A DNA stretch of 64,000 bases, from positions 2,170,001 through 2,234,000 of the forward strand of contig NZ_CP071503.1 of NCBI RefSeq assembly GCF_017354945.1, written 5' to 3'. The notes beneath the pieces are model-generated. The model was given only the letters and a program-made list of their open reading frames with translations, was not told where the DNA came from and did no database searches. The first letter of the stretch is position 1. Each line of letters begins with the position of its first letter. The DNA is from Shewanella avicenniae. GTDB taxonomy: Bacteria > Pseudomonadota > Gammaproteobacteria > Enterobacterales > Shewanellaceae. A program made the translations under genes and the position numbers. This document shows, in pieces, positions 27,453-37,868 of the stretch.

Positions 27453-28283
27453 CTACAAATATTGGCGATGGAAGCGCAAATGCTCTTCGATAAAACTCGC
27501 AATAAAGAAGTAGCTGTGGTCATATCCTGGATGACTTTGATAATCCAACGGGAAATCTGCCAGTGTTGCTGCTGCCACCAACGTTTCTGGCAGCAACTGT
27601 TCCGCTAAAAAGTTATCAGCCTCACCTTGATCAACCTTCATCGGCAGCGGGGCTGCTCCTGATTTAATCAACTCGACGGTGTCATACTGTTTCCACTGCT
27701 CACGATCCAAGCCTAAATAGCCAGCAAAGGCTTTTTGCCCCCATGGACATTGGCTAGGATGGCAGATCGGCGCAAATGCAGATGCACTGACAAACATTCC
27801 CGGATTTTTAAGCGCAATCGTCAGCGCGCCATGCCCGCCCATTGAATGGCCAGCAATCGCCTTTTGCTCAGTCACCGGAAAGTGTTGCGCAATCAGCTTA
27901 GGCAATTCATCTACCACATAGTCATACATCTGGTAGTGTTTGGCCCAAGGCTGCTCGGTGGCATTCAGATAAAAGCCTGCACCGAGGCCAAAGTCATAAG
28001 CACCGTTTGCATCATCCGCGACACCTTCACCGCGCGGACTAGTGTCAGGGCAGACAATGGCCATACCCAGCTCAGCAGCTACACGTTGTGCACCAGCTTT
28101 TTGCATGAAGTTTTCATCAGTACAAGTTAAGCCCGACAACCAATAAAGCACTGGCACTGGCTTATCATTCGCTTGCGGTGGCAAATAAATCGCAAAGCGC
28201 ATTTGGCAATTCAACACATTTGAAAAATGAGTGTATTGCTTATGCCAGCCACCAAACATCTTATTGCTACTGATATTTTCCAT
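27453..28283 (-). CDS. fghA: S-formylglutathione hydrolase
   Basis: The 276-residue serine esterase (esterase D family) hydrolyses S-formylglutathione to formate and glutathione, the second step of formaldehyde detoxification. The nucleophile elbow is 'AIAGHSMGGHGALT' near residue 146. 'YWLSGLTCTDENFMQKAGAQ' (oxyanion region) and the C-terminal 'HPGYDHSYFFIASFIEEHL' (catalytic His) are also present. It follows frmA by 17 bp on the same strand, so both are cotranscribed, and shares a two-way terminator with the upstream convergent regulator. Confidence 0.95.
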   Translation of the reverse strand: MENISSNKMFGGWHKQYTHFSNVLNCQMRFAIYLPPQANDKPVPVLYWLSGLTCTDENFMQKAGAQRVAAELGMAIVCPDTSPRGEGVADDANGAYDFGLGAGFYLNATEQPWAKHYQMYDYVVDELPKLIAQHFPVTEQKAIAGHSMGGHGALTIALKNPGMFVSASAFAPICHPSQCPWGQKAFAGYLGLDREQWKQYDTVELIKSGAAPLPMKVDQGEADNFLAEQLLPETLVAAATLADFPLDYQSHPGYDHSYFFIASFIEEHLRFHRQYL

Positions 28284-28300
28284 TATCAGTCGCTCCTCTA

Positions 28301-29437
<1,137 letters not shown>

Positions 29438-29463
29438 TCAGCTTGTGATTAACTCGCAAAACA

Positions 29464-29491
29464 TTGTAATTAGTTACATGCAGGTGATAAT
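29464..29491 (+). promoter_or_regulatory. LysR promoter with overlapping palindrome (frmA/LysR divergent region)
   Basis: TTGTAA (29464-29469) and GATAAT (29486-29491) are 16 bp apart, facing the LysR gene. The palindromic TGTAA-N4-TTACA (29465-29478) overlaps this -35 box, the usual place for LysR autorepression and divergent activation. Confidence 0.5.
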
Positions 29492-29529
29492 CTCACTTTT
29501 TAGCAATACACTTTTACACAGATGTAATA

Positions 29530-30423
29530 ATGAACCCTTGGAATGGTCTTCCTGAATTCATTGCCGTTGCAGAATTACAAAGTTTTACTGCAGCGGCATC
29601 ACGGCTAGGTATCTCTTCAGCCCAAGTGAGCCGGCAAATCGCCGCATTAGAGCAACGGCTTAATAGCAAGCTGTTTTACCGCACCACCAGAAAGGTTAGC
29701 TTAACTAACGAAGGTCAGCTTTATTACAGTCACTGCCGTACCTTACAAGATGGGATAGAAGAAGCTGAACGCGCATTGGGCTCGTTACAGCGCGAACCGC
29801 AAGGGCAACTGAGGGTTACCGCCCCAGTCACTTATGGCGAACAGTTTTTGGTACCGCTGTTCAACGACTTTCAACTACAGTTTCCCAAACTGAACATCGA
29901 GATTGTGCTCACCAATAAAACACTAGATTTGATTGATAGCGGAATCGATCTTGCGGTGCGACTTGGGAAGTTAGATGACTCATCCTTTATTGCCAAGCGC
30001 CTCGCCAGCCGTCGCAATTATGTGTGCGCCTCTCCAGCATATTTGGCGCATTATGGTGCGCCGCATACGCTGTCTGAGCTTTCTCAACATAACTGTTTAG
30101 TGGGCAATACCCCCTATTGGCGCATGAGTGAAAATGGCAATGAAAAAACGCTCAAAGTAAATGGTAATTACGTCTGTAACTCAGGAATGGGCGTGCTAGA
30201 TGCAGTACGCAAAGGGTTAGGATTGGCGCTACTGCCTGACTACTATGTGGCGCAAGATTTAGCACAAGGCAAGTTAGTGGAAGTGCTCAGCCAATATCGA
30301 GGCCCATCTGAAGGCGTATGGGGCTTATATCCTCACAATCGCCAACTATCTCCAAAAGTCAGCATGTTACTTACCCATTTAGAAAAAGGACTAAAGCACA
30401 AAACACTACAAGTGCTCGAATAA
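29530..30423 (+). CDS. LysR family transcriptional regulator
   Basis: The 297-residue protein has an N-terminal winged helix (residues 1-60, 'FTAAASRLGISSAQVSRQIA') and a periplasmic-binding-protein-like effector domain (about 90-295). It is divergent from frmA-fghA with a palindrome between them, so it probably controls formaldehyde detoxification and its own synthesis. The effector 'VTAPVTYGEQFLVPLFNDF' region places it in the large CrgA/YafC-like LysR group. The inducer is unknown; formaldehyde-glutathione adduct is a guess. Confidence 0.92.
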   Translation: MNPWNGLPEFIAVAELQSFTAAASRLGISSAQVSRQIAALEQRLNSKLFYRTTRKVSLTNEGQLYYSHCRTLQDGIEEAERALGSLQREPQGQLRVTAPVTYGEQFLVPLFNDFQLQFPKLNIEIVLTNKTLDLIDSGIDLAVRLGKLDDSSFIAKRLASRRNYVCASPAYLAHYGAPHTLSELSQHNCLVGNTPYWRMSENGNEKTLKVNGNYVCNSGMGVLDAVRKGLGLALLPDYYVAQDLAQGKLVEVLSQYRGPSEGVWGLYPHNRQLSPKVSMLLTHLEKGLKHKTLQVLE

Positions 30424-30575
30424 CACTAAAGTTTAGCCTGATTCTCGAATCCGCTATTGGGCGTTTTTTCAATGACTGACTATATTCAATTAGCAAGCTA
30501 TTTTAATCTTGATATCAAAGAAATAGCGCTAATTGAACAAGGTGCTCATAAAGCAACCCAAACGAGGTCATTGCT

Positions 30576-32582
30576 ATGTTCTTCGGGCGAAAACAATTAC
30601 AAGCCACGCAACATGCGGCAAAAGCAGCCGTGTCTATCAGTCGAACCATTTCCAGTAGCGATATTAACGAAGCCAACCTAACCGATTTCAAATTAACGGA
30701 TGGAACAGCGTTGGTTATCGCTTATATTTCCCCCCACTGCGATTTTCTAAGGATAAGTCACAAGCTTAAGCAAGCAATGCCGTGGGCAGAGCACGTGATT
30801 TCGATTATGACCGCTGGTGAGCTTGGTGGTGGTAAGCAGCTTTATCATGATACCCCGACCAGTTGGGATAGCGTGGTATTGCATGCTTTTTCTAAGCGCA
30901 TCATCCGCCAAACTTCACTGCATTCAGTGCCACTTTACAGTGAAGATATGCGTGCAGGGCGACCAAGTTTATCGCCCAAACAACGTATTGAAAAAATCGC
31001 TGCTGATTTAAAACGTATCCAAGTGCCATTCGATATCGGCAGTAAAACTACCCTCACCCTCACCTACTTTGACGGTTTAACTGCGAGCGAAGACTTCTTT
31101 ACTCAAGCACTTTACAAAACACGGCGCTTCCCCTGTTATTTCATCGGTGGTAGCGCTGGTGGCAAACTGGATTTTAAAGCGGCGGATATTGCGCTTGACG
31201 GTGAAATGCTCAGCAACAAAGCGTTATTGTGTTTCTGTAAAATCGCTGATGGTTATCGCTTCGGTATTATGAAAAGCCATAACTTCCAGCCAACCGGTAC
31301 CAGTTTTGACGTGGCACGTTTTGATCCTTTAACCCGCAAACTTCATAGCGTGTTAGATGCCCAAATGAACCTTGTAACGCCTGTCGAAGCACTCACAAAG
31401 CATTTTAAATGCAGTGCTGCACAACTCGGCGAACGGCTTAACAGTCATTCCTTCGGGATTGAAATTGAACAAAACATTTTTATTCGTTCAGTCGCAGCAA
31501 TTAATGATGATGGCAGTATTAGCTTCTTTAGCGACATGGCATTTGGTGAAAAGCTGCTGCTGGTAAAAGCCAGAGATTTTGCCCAAGCAACCGCTGACGA
31601 TTATCAAAAATTTATGCAGGGCAAACCAGGCAAACCGGTAGCCATGTTGGCCAATGATTGTATTTTAAGACGGCTAAACAACAGCGGCAGTCTCAGTAAA
31701 GTCAGTACCTTTAATGATGTTTGCCTGTCTGGCTTCTCCACCTTTGGCGAATTTCTTGGGCTACACCAAAACCAAACCATCACATCAGTGGCATTTTTTG
31801 AAGTTCCCGCAGGCATCAAATTTTTTGATGAATACGCTGACAACTATCCGTTTTATTTGGCGTCGTTTTCGAGTTATCACCTGCATACACGCCAAGTCAG
31901 TCTTGAGCGGATTAATCATTTACAGCAAAACCTTATTTCACAGATGGGTAAAGTACATCCGCTACTGCAAGCCTCAACTGAACAACTGAGAGTGATTGCA
32001 TCACAATCCAATGAGTCGGCTTTACGGCAAGTCGATCTGGGCGAACAATTCACACTGTTTATGAAGCAGATAGCGCAACAACAAGCTCAGCGCCAAAGTC
32101 TCACCTCCGGAATGACCGAATTGAAAGGTAGCGCTGATAGAATCGTTAATATTATTCAATCAATCAGCGGCATTGCTGAACAAACCAACTTACTTGCACT
32201 GAATGCTGCCATTGAAGCTGCGCGTGCAGGGGAAGCAGGACGCGGATTTGCAGTGGTCGCTGATGAAGTCCGAGCGCTATCACAACGCACTCAAACCAGC
32301 GTTAAAGAGACGGGCCAAACGATTGAAAGTGTATCGAGCTCAATTTCTGGTATCTCAGTGGCAATTGATAGCATCAACCAAGTGCTCACAACGATAGAGC
32401 ACGATTCACAACGACTAAGCGTTGAACTCACACACTTGTCGGACACTTCGCGCGAAGCTGCAGCATTAGCTGAAGAAGACGTTGCCAAGGCCGAACAAAT
32501 CCACCAGCAGATGCAAGATATTGAAGATGAAACTCAGTTGATTGAAACGCTGACGGAGTTAGCCACTTTTCATGAGACATAG
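30576..32582 (+). CDS. Soluble chemoreceptor with FIST sensor domain
   Basis: This 668-residue protein has no membrane helix. The N-terminal FIST domain spans about 40-240 ('[19 protein letters not shown]', '[13 protein letters not shown]') and FIST_C about 250-400 ('[13 protein letters not shown]' marks the end near 390-402). The C-terminal MCP signalling hairpin has its tip near 535-573 ('[19 protein letters not shown]'). FIST domains bind small ligands; some (NosP) bind heme and sense nitric oxide. An ACGAGG ribosome-binding site lies before ATG 30576. It is convergent with a histidine kinase in a signalling block. The ligand is unknown. Confidence 0.92.
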   Translation: MFFGRKQLQATQHAAKAAVSISRTISSSDINEANLTDFKLTDGTALVIAYISPHCDFLRISHKLKQAMPWAEHVISIMTAGELGGGKQLYHDTPTSWDSVVLHAFSKRIIRQTSLHSVPLYSEDMRAGRPSLSPKQRIEKIAADLKRIQVPFDIGSKTTLTLTYFDGLTASEDFFTQALYKTRRFPCYFIGGSAGGKLDFKAADIALDGEMLSNKALLCFCKIADGYRFGIMKSHNFQPTGTSFDVARFDPLTRKLHSVLDAQMNLVTPVEALTKHFKCSAAQLGERLNSHSFGIEIEQNIFIRSVAAINDDGSISFFSDMAFGEKLLLVKARDFAQATADDYQKFMQGKPGKPVAMLANDCILRRLNNSGSLSKVSTFNDVCLSGFSTFGEFLGLHQNQTITSVAFFEVPAGIKFFDEYADNYPFYLASFSSYHLHTRQVSLERINHLQQNLISQMGKVHPLLQASTEQLRVIASQSNESALRQVDLGEQFTLFMKQIAQQQAQRQSLTSGMTELKGSADRIVNIIQSISGIAEQTNLLALNAAIEAARAGEAGRGFAVVADEVRALSQRTQTSVKETGQTIESVSSSISGISVAIDSINQVLTTIEHDSQRLSVELTHLSDTSREAAALAEEDVAKAEQIHQQMQDIEDETQLIETLTELATFHET

Positions 32583-32613
32583 CATTAACGACTCCTTCAA
32601 TTCAAACTACGCT

Positions 32614-32636
32614 AAAGCCGCTTAATGCGGCTTTTT
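32614..32636 (+). terminator. Terminator between FIST chemoreceptor and histidine kinase genes
   Basis: AAAGCCGC (32614-32621), loop TTAAT, GCGGCTTT (32627-32634) plus TT. The stop codon of the convergent kinase gene lies in the loop. Confidence 0.85.
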
Positions 32637-34580
32637 ATATGCGGCGGAGATGTTGCCACTAAATGCCTGAGACAATGTCGATGGTGCAGAGGATGCAGTG
32701 TTGCTCAATGGGTCTTTGGGCAAATTGATCGTAAAACGGCTGCCTAGCGTCAATCGCTCGGCTTTTATGTCACCGTATAGACATTGAGTTACCCATTGAT
32801 GTACCAAATGTAGCCCCAGTCCTGAGTGTTGCTTACCACGATTACCGGTTACAAATGGATCAAAGATAGTGCTGAGTAAAGCCTCTGGAATACCACAACC
32901 GTCGTCAATCACAGTGATGTGGTGATGGTGTTCAGACGCGCTATATTGCAGATGGATGTGACCATTTAGCTTTTCGCCAAACCCATGTTCTAACGCATTG
33001 GTTAATAGATTTTGTAGCACCTGCGAGAGAATACCGGACTGAGTTAACAACACTACATCTTTTCCTATGTCATTGACGACCACCACATGGGATTTTTTAA
33101 TATAAGACATCAGGCCGACGACGATGTCATCAACCAATTGCTGTAAACTGACTTGACTAAATTCATCCTGAACACGCGTGAGAGTTAAACGCTTAAAGCT
33201 TTGTATCACATTATTCGCTTGCTCAAGATTGCGCTCCGACAGTTCAATACTATGACCGACTCGCAGCATAAAATCATCAAGCGCCTTACGCGTTAATCCG
33301 CTACTCAACGCTCGTTGCAGTTGTTGATATTGATGGCGGATTTCAGACACTGTTAACATTGCACCACCAACGGGGGTATTCATCTCATGGGAAATCCCAG
33401 CCACCATAACGCCTAACGACGACAAACGCTTGGCCTCGGCTAAATCATCTTGCAGTAGATTGATTTGATGCAGCTTACTATCGAGCTGCTGGTTAACCTG
33501 TTTCAGCGAATCTCGCTCGTGCGCCAGCGAGTTACTCAGCCTAAAAATTGCGATTCGGCCATAATAATCCCTCACGACAAACCCTAGCCCCAATACCAGT
33601 ATCACTGCACCTACAATCAACGCTGGCATCAAAGTGGCATGTTGTAGCGCAGCTAAAATAGCAGGTGAAGTAGACACCACAATATTGATTTTTCGATCAG
33701 GCATCACTACGCCACTACTGGATAGTTGATCACGTTGAAAGCTGACTAAGCGCGAATCAAGGGTCTTACCAAAAGAGAAATCGGTCTCGGCCATCGCGTG
33801 CCAAAGTTCGGGAAACTCGAGACTGAGATTGTGTTCGGGTTTATCAAGATCCAGACCCCAGCTTTTGCTGCTTTCTGGATTCACCAGCCAATACCCCTGT
33901 TCATTCGTTATTTCAATGACGGTTTCTTCGTTGGACAGTGCTGCCAATCGTCCGAGTAACGGGCCAAGGTTATAGTTAACAATCAGCAAGCCTTCTCTAA
34001 GATTATGCTCGTCCTCTGTCTGCAAGGTGATCCGTATCGTTGGCTCAAACGGGACAACAATTTCACCATGCTCAACATTAAGGTCTATCGGACTAAGATA
34101 GGCATGAGGCGTGGTGATCTGCATGCCTTCGGTGAAGTAATAACGATCGCCTTTAAACTGCAGTTTATCGTCACTGATAATAAAAGAACGCCCAGATTTT
34201 ACGTCCACCCGCACTCGTTCATAGCCGGCCTCATCTAACCAACGCAACTGCAATAAATTTTCGAGATGCTCACCTACTTTGGCAAATTCTTTCTGAATAG
34301 CGGGTGCATTAATCGGCTTATCTTTTGACAAACTTTGTTCAATGACACCGTTAATTTTCAACATGCGAATAAAGTCTTCAAGCTCACTAAGTTCCTGAAC
34401 CACCATTAGCCCGACTTTGTGGGTCACTTCGCTGTGCGTGGACAATAATGTCCGCAAGTTGCCAGAATATTGAACTCTATAGATCAGCAAGCTGAATAAC
34501 AGGGCTAAAATTGCTACCCCAAAGCAGAACACCAAGCTGCTAAATCTTATGCGAGCCTCACTAGTTATTGTTGCAGGCAA
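32622..34580 (-). CDS. Membrane sensor histidine kinase
   Basis: The 652-residue kinase has an N-terminal membrane helix (about 12-32), a large periplasmic sensor (about 35-315, probably a double Cache domain, with 'LRWLDEAGYERVRVDVKSG'), and a second helix near 320-342. A coiled coil, a HisKA segment ('GVMVAGISHEMNTPVGGAML', phospho-His near 397) and a HATPase domain follow ('NLLTNALEHGFGE', 'DDGCGIPEALLSTIFDPF', 'HSGLGLHLVHQ'). It has no receiver of its own. It begins 22 bp after the receiver-EAL gene on the same strand, so the two are probably a kinase-response regulator pair. Confidence 0.93.
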   Translation of the reverse strand: MPATITSEARIRFSSLVFCFGVAILALLFSLLIYRVQYSGNLRTLLSTHSEVTHKVGLMVVQELSELEDFIRMLKINGVIEQSLSKDKPINAPAIQKEFAKVGEHLENLLQLRWLDEAGYERVRVDVKSGRSFIISDDKLQFKGDRYYFTEGMQITTPHAYLSPIDLNVEHGEIVVPFEPTIRITLQTEDEHNLREGLLIVNYNLGPLLGRLAALSNEETVIEITNEQGYWLVNPESSKSWGLDLDKPEHNLSLEFPELWHAMAETDFSFGKTLDSRLVSFQRDQLSSSGVVMPDRKINIVVSTSPAILAALQHATLMPALIVGAVILVLGLGFVVRDYYGRIAIFRLSNSLAHERDSLKQVNQQLDSKLHQINLLQDDLAEAKRLSSLGVMVAGISHEMNTPVGGAMLTVSEIRHQYQQLQRALSSGLTRKALDDFMLRVGHSIELSERNLEQANNVIQSFKRLTLTRVQDEFSQVSLQQLVDDIVVGLMSYIKKSHVVVVNDIGKDVVLLTQSGILSQVLQNLLTNALEHGFGEKLNGHIHLQYSASEHHHHITVIDDGCGIPEALLSTIFDPFVTGNRGKQHSGLGLHLVHQWVTQCLYGDIKAERLTLGSRFTINLPKDPLSNTASSAPSTLSQAFSGNISAAYKKPH

Positions 34581-34602
34581 TCGAATTCCTTATCCTGGGG
34601 CA

Positions 34603-36840
34603 TCAGGCAATATTGTTATTTTTTAACCATATAATCAGATCATCTAATACCATGGGTTTAGCAAATAAATAGCCTTGCCCGATGTCACAACCAAGCTGCA
34701 TGAGCTTTTGCTGCTGAGCCTCTGTTTCAACCCCTTCGGCCACAACCGTAAAATTAAAGCGCTTTCCTAACCGAATAATGACATCGACCACATGTTCACC
34801 GGCACAATCAGTGAGCATTGAGTCAACAAAGGAACGATCTATCTTCAAGTGCGTAGCAGTTAAATCGGTGAGATGTTTAAGCGATGAATAACCAGTACCA
34901 AAATCATCGATATTCACCCCAATACCAGCGTCGATAAGCTGTTTAAGTAGTGGTGATATCTGTTGATAGTCAGCCATGGCTTGCGATTCTGTCAGTTCGA
35001 TCTCCAATAGTTGCTTAAGCTCAGAATTGCTGTCTACAAGGCGTTGTAACGCATGAGTAAACACCTCATCTTCTAAGTCTGAAACTGTGACATTGAATGA
35101 TAAAGGAACCGCCAGCCCAAGATGCTTGAGTGTTTGCAGCGCAACCAAACTCATCTCAAATACCCGAAGATCCACTTTCTTGATAAGCCCAGACATTTCC
35201 GCAACCGGGATAAACTCTGCTGGTGAAATAAATTCACCGCTTGCGGTACGCCAGCGCACTAGCGCCTCCAATCCTACGACTGCACGATCGTGTAGACGGA
35301 CTTTGGGTTGATACATCAAAAACAGATGATTGTGTTCTATGGCCTCATTTAGCCCTTGCAATAATCGATGGCGATTAACAGCCTCAAGCCCAAACTGCGC
35401 TGAATATTCGATAAACTGTTTACCAGCGTTACGACCGCGTTGAATCGTCGAACTTAGCAAGTGAAACACCTCTCGAGCATCAACTTTGTCAACAAGCGAC
35501 AGATCCATCACGGTGACAATCACATCGAGATGCAATTGAATATTATCGACGATAAGCTTGAGATGGCTAAGAGCCGCTAAAGATTGTTGGTGTTGCAGAT
35601 CCTCTCGATGTAACACGACGGTAAAACAATCTAACTTCATTCTTGCAATGTAACAGTCTTTGCCAGACAACGCGCTAATCTGAGCAATGAACTGTTTTAA
35701 TATCAGACAGATATACTCACTTGATATTCCCAGTAATAGTTCGTGATAATCACTGATGGTAAAGGTTACCAGTACGGCATCGTTGCGCTCTTTCGCGGTC
35801 AAACTATCAATGAAACGAAGTAACCATGCTCTGTTAGGAAGCTTTAACTCATTGTCATAATAAGCCAACTCCGTCAGACGGTCACAAAGCAAAATATTGT
35901 TAAAACCATTACTTACGTTTTCGCTAAAAACTTTAAGTAAGTTGATATGATAATCACTGAGAGGTTTTTCCGACTCAACCACCATAATAAAGTGACTAAT
36001 GCGCTCAGCTTTATCCGTAGCAAAATACAGCACACTGAGATGATTTGAAAATTGATGTTGCCGCTGTAACTGACATTGCTTTATCAGCTCAGTTAACCCC
36101 GCGAGGTAGTTTACGGGAATATCATCAAGTGTATTCACTTGCTGTTGGAGTATGTCAGCAAAACGCCCAGAACGGCTGATGACTTTATAGACTCCCGCCC
36201 CATCATCAACGTCGTCTAACGCACAAATAATACCACCGGCAGAGGCGTCGATAATCTCGGCGACTTTTTGCAATAACACATTGGAATAGGATGTTACATC
36301 GCGTAAGCGCGATAACTCTTTTGATGCTTCCACCACCATACTCAGGCTTTTTCTAGCAGTTTCCAAGGCGTAGTAGGCGTGCCAAGTTCTTAGGTTTGCC
36401 GATACAATACTGCGGATTTTATCAACGGATATTTCGGTCTTTTGCCAATATTCATCGATATCGTAATGCTGCATCACATCAACAAATGGCGCCATACCGG
36501 GTTGCCCAGTGAGTAATATGACCCGCAACGCAGTATTACCCAGCACATTGCGGATGGTATTGACTAGTCGCAGGCCGGCTTCATCGTCCTCCATAACCAC
36601 ATCAAGCAATGCGACCGCTAAATCGGGCGTAGAGGCGATAATTTCAGCGGCGTCGATTGCATTAGCCGCGGTCAACATTTTGATTGGGCGGCCCTTAACG
36701 CAATATCCATGAAGACTATTAACTAAACTGGCCTGATAGTGGGCGTTATCCTCAACTGATAGCACCTTCCAAGTATCAGCGATTAACTCACTTTTGACTA
36801 TTTCAGCTTCTTGCGCGAATTCAAACAACTCGTCCTTCAT
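34603..36840 (-). CDS. Receiver-DUF3369-EAL protein (c-di-GMP phosphodiesterase)
   Basis: The 745-residue protein has a receiver domain (about 25-150, Asp in 'VALLDVVMEDDEAGL'), a DUF3369 GAF-like sensor (about 165-310), a degenerate GGDEF domain (about 315-480) and a C-terminal EAL domain (about 495-740). In the GGDEF the signature is replaced by KLDCF, so cyclase activity is not expected. The EAL keeps 'VGLEALVRW', 'IELTES', 'DDFGTGYSSLKHL', 'KIDRSFV' and 'VVAEGVET', all needed for c-di-GMP hydrolysis. The kinase gene follows 22 bp on. It likely lowers c-di-GMP in answer to that kinase. Confidence 0.93.
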   Translation of the reverse strand: MKDELFEFAQEAEIVKSELIADTWKVLSVEDNAHYQASLVNSLHGYCVKGRPIKMLTAANAIDAAEIIASTPDLAVALLDVVMEDDEAGLRLVNTIRNVLGNTALRVILLTGQPGMAPFVDVMQHYDIDEYWQKTEISVDKIRSIVSANLRTWHAYYALETARKSLSMVVEASKELSRLRDVTSYSNVLLQKVAEIIDASAGGIICALDDVDDGAGVYKVISRSGRFADILQQQVNTLDDIPVNYLAGLTELIKQCQLQRQHQFSNHLSVLYFATDKAERISHFIMVVESEKPLSDYHINLLKVFSENVSNGFNNILLCDRLTELAYYDNELKLPNRAWLLRFIDSLTAKERNDAVLVTFTISDYHELLLGISSEYICLILKQFIAQISALSGKDCYIARMKLDCFTVVLHREDLQHQQSLAALSHLKLIVDNIQLHLDVIVTVMDLSLVDKVDAREVFHLLSSTIQRGRNAGKQFIEYSAQFGLEAVNRHRLLQGLNEAIEHNHLFLMYQPKVRLHDRAVVGLEALVRWRTASGEFISPAEFIPVAEMSGLIKKVDLRVFEMSLVALQTLKHLGLAVPLSFNVTVSDLEDEVFTHALQRLVDSNSELKQLLEIELTESQAMADYQQISPLLKQLIDAGIGVNIDDFGTGYSSLKHLTDLTATHLKIDRSFVDSMLTDCAGEHVVDVIIRLGKRFNFTVVAEGVETEAQQQKLMQLGCDIGQGYLFAKPMVLDDLIIWLKNNNIA

Positions 36841-37118
36841 ATTCCCTCACTCTGAACGTACACAATTTTTCGCTATTAAGTCATTAGCTTGAAACTTTAA
36901 CGTTAGTTGAGAAATGGATGAATTCAAGCGCTCAACACGCGCTCACGACTAAAGACTAATCCTTGAAATTCAGTGAAAAGCTATGCTGGCTATTTGGCAC
37001 TTAAAAGCATTGCGTGCTCGATATGTCAGCATTTCGACAAAACGCAAAGGCTTAAGAATATCTTAATTTTTCCCGCACAGACTCTTTGTCGACTATTGAA
37101 CGAATGCTAAGGCGAACC

Positions 37119-37868
37119 ATGCTAAACCGCGAAGTTTCTGCCACCCAATGGTATGCGCAACAACTGTTACTCCCCTGCTTTGTTGGATTAGTGATCCTGA
37201 CGTTTATCCATCAGTTGTCGTTAGATCTTTTACTCGCAAACTGGTTGTTCGCGCTGGAAGGTGGAAACGGCTGGAGCTTACGCCATCAGTGGTTTCTCGA
37301 AACAGTGATTCATAGTGGTGGCAGACATCTGGTTACCGCGGCTTCAGTATTGGCTATTGTACTGACGGTGTTGAGTCACTTTATCAACACGCTTAAGCCA
37401 TATCGCAAAGCGCTTTGGATGTTACTGGGCAGCGTCGCCAGCACTATTTTATTGGTGAGATATGGCAAACAGATCACTAACGTGAGCTGTCCTTGGGACC
37501 TCACATTATTTGGTGGCACTAAGCCCTATATTGAATTTCCGCAAACCTTGAATTCCAACTTAAGCCTTGGCCAATGTTATCCCGGTGGCCACAGCAGTGG
37601 CGCGTTTGCATGGGTAGCACTTTACTATGTTGCCTTAGTCCATCGCCCGCAAAGCCGCAGAATTTGGTTAGCGGTGGCTATGATGATTGGACTTACATTT
37701 GGCATCGCACAGGAACTTCGTGGTGCACACTTTCTTAGTCACGATTTGACCAGCCTGTTGATGGCATGGCTAATAGCAACCACATTCTATTGTTTAATTT
37801 ACCGTCCTTGGCAAAGCACCCAGCGCGCTGAATTAAAAGTAAAGCCACTAGCGGCGCTGGCGAACTAA
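37119..37868 (+). CDS. PAP2 superfamily membrane phosphatase
   Basis: The 249-residue protein has about six membrane helices and type 2 phosphatidic acid phosphatase motifs: 'CYPGGHSSGAFAW' (PSGH-like) and 'LRGAHFLSHDLTSLLMAW' (R-x2-H-x4-HD). Lipid phosphate or lipid A phosphate is the likely substrate class; which one is not evident. ATG 37119 has an AAGG ribosome-binding site 6-8 bp upstream and is preferred over TTG 37086 or ATG 37104. Its last 21 bp overlap the end of the convergent CrbS-like gene. Confidence 0.87.
   Translation: MLNREVSATQWYAQQLLLPCFVGLVILTFIHQLSLDLLLANWLFALEGGNGWSLRHQWFLETVIHSGGRHLVTAASVLAIVLTVLSHFINTLKPYRKALWMLLGSVASTILLVRYGKQITNVSCPWDLTLFGGTKPYIEFPQTLNSNLSLGQCYPGGHSSGAFAWVALYYVALVHRPQSRRIWLAVAMMIGLTFGIAQELRGAHFLSHDLTSLLMAWLIATTFYCLIYRPWQSTQRAELKVKPLAALAN

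Noticed and set aside
29465..29478. HexR box before frmA
   Set aside because: TGTAATTAGTTACA looks similar, but it is 14 bp, so the half sites are one base too close for the 15-bp HexR palindrome. A LysR operator fits better.
30457..30681. 74-codon frame before and overlapping the FIST chemoreceptor gene
   Set aside because: It overlaps the well-supported start of the chemoreceptor by about 100 bp, has no clear ribosome-binding site, and its second half is only the chemoreceptor's sequence in another frame.
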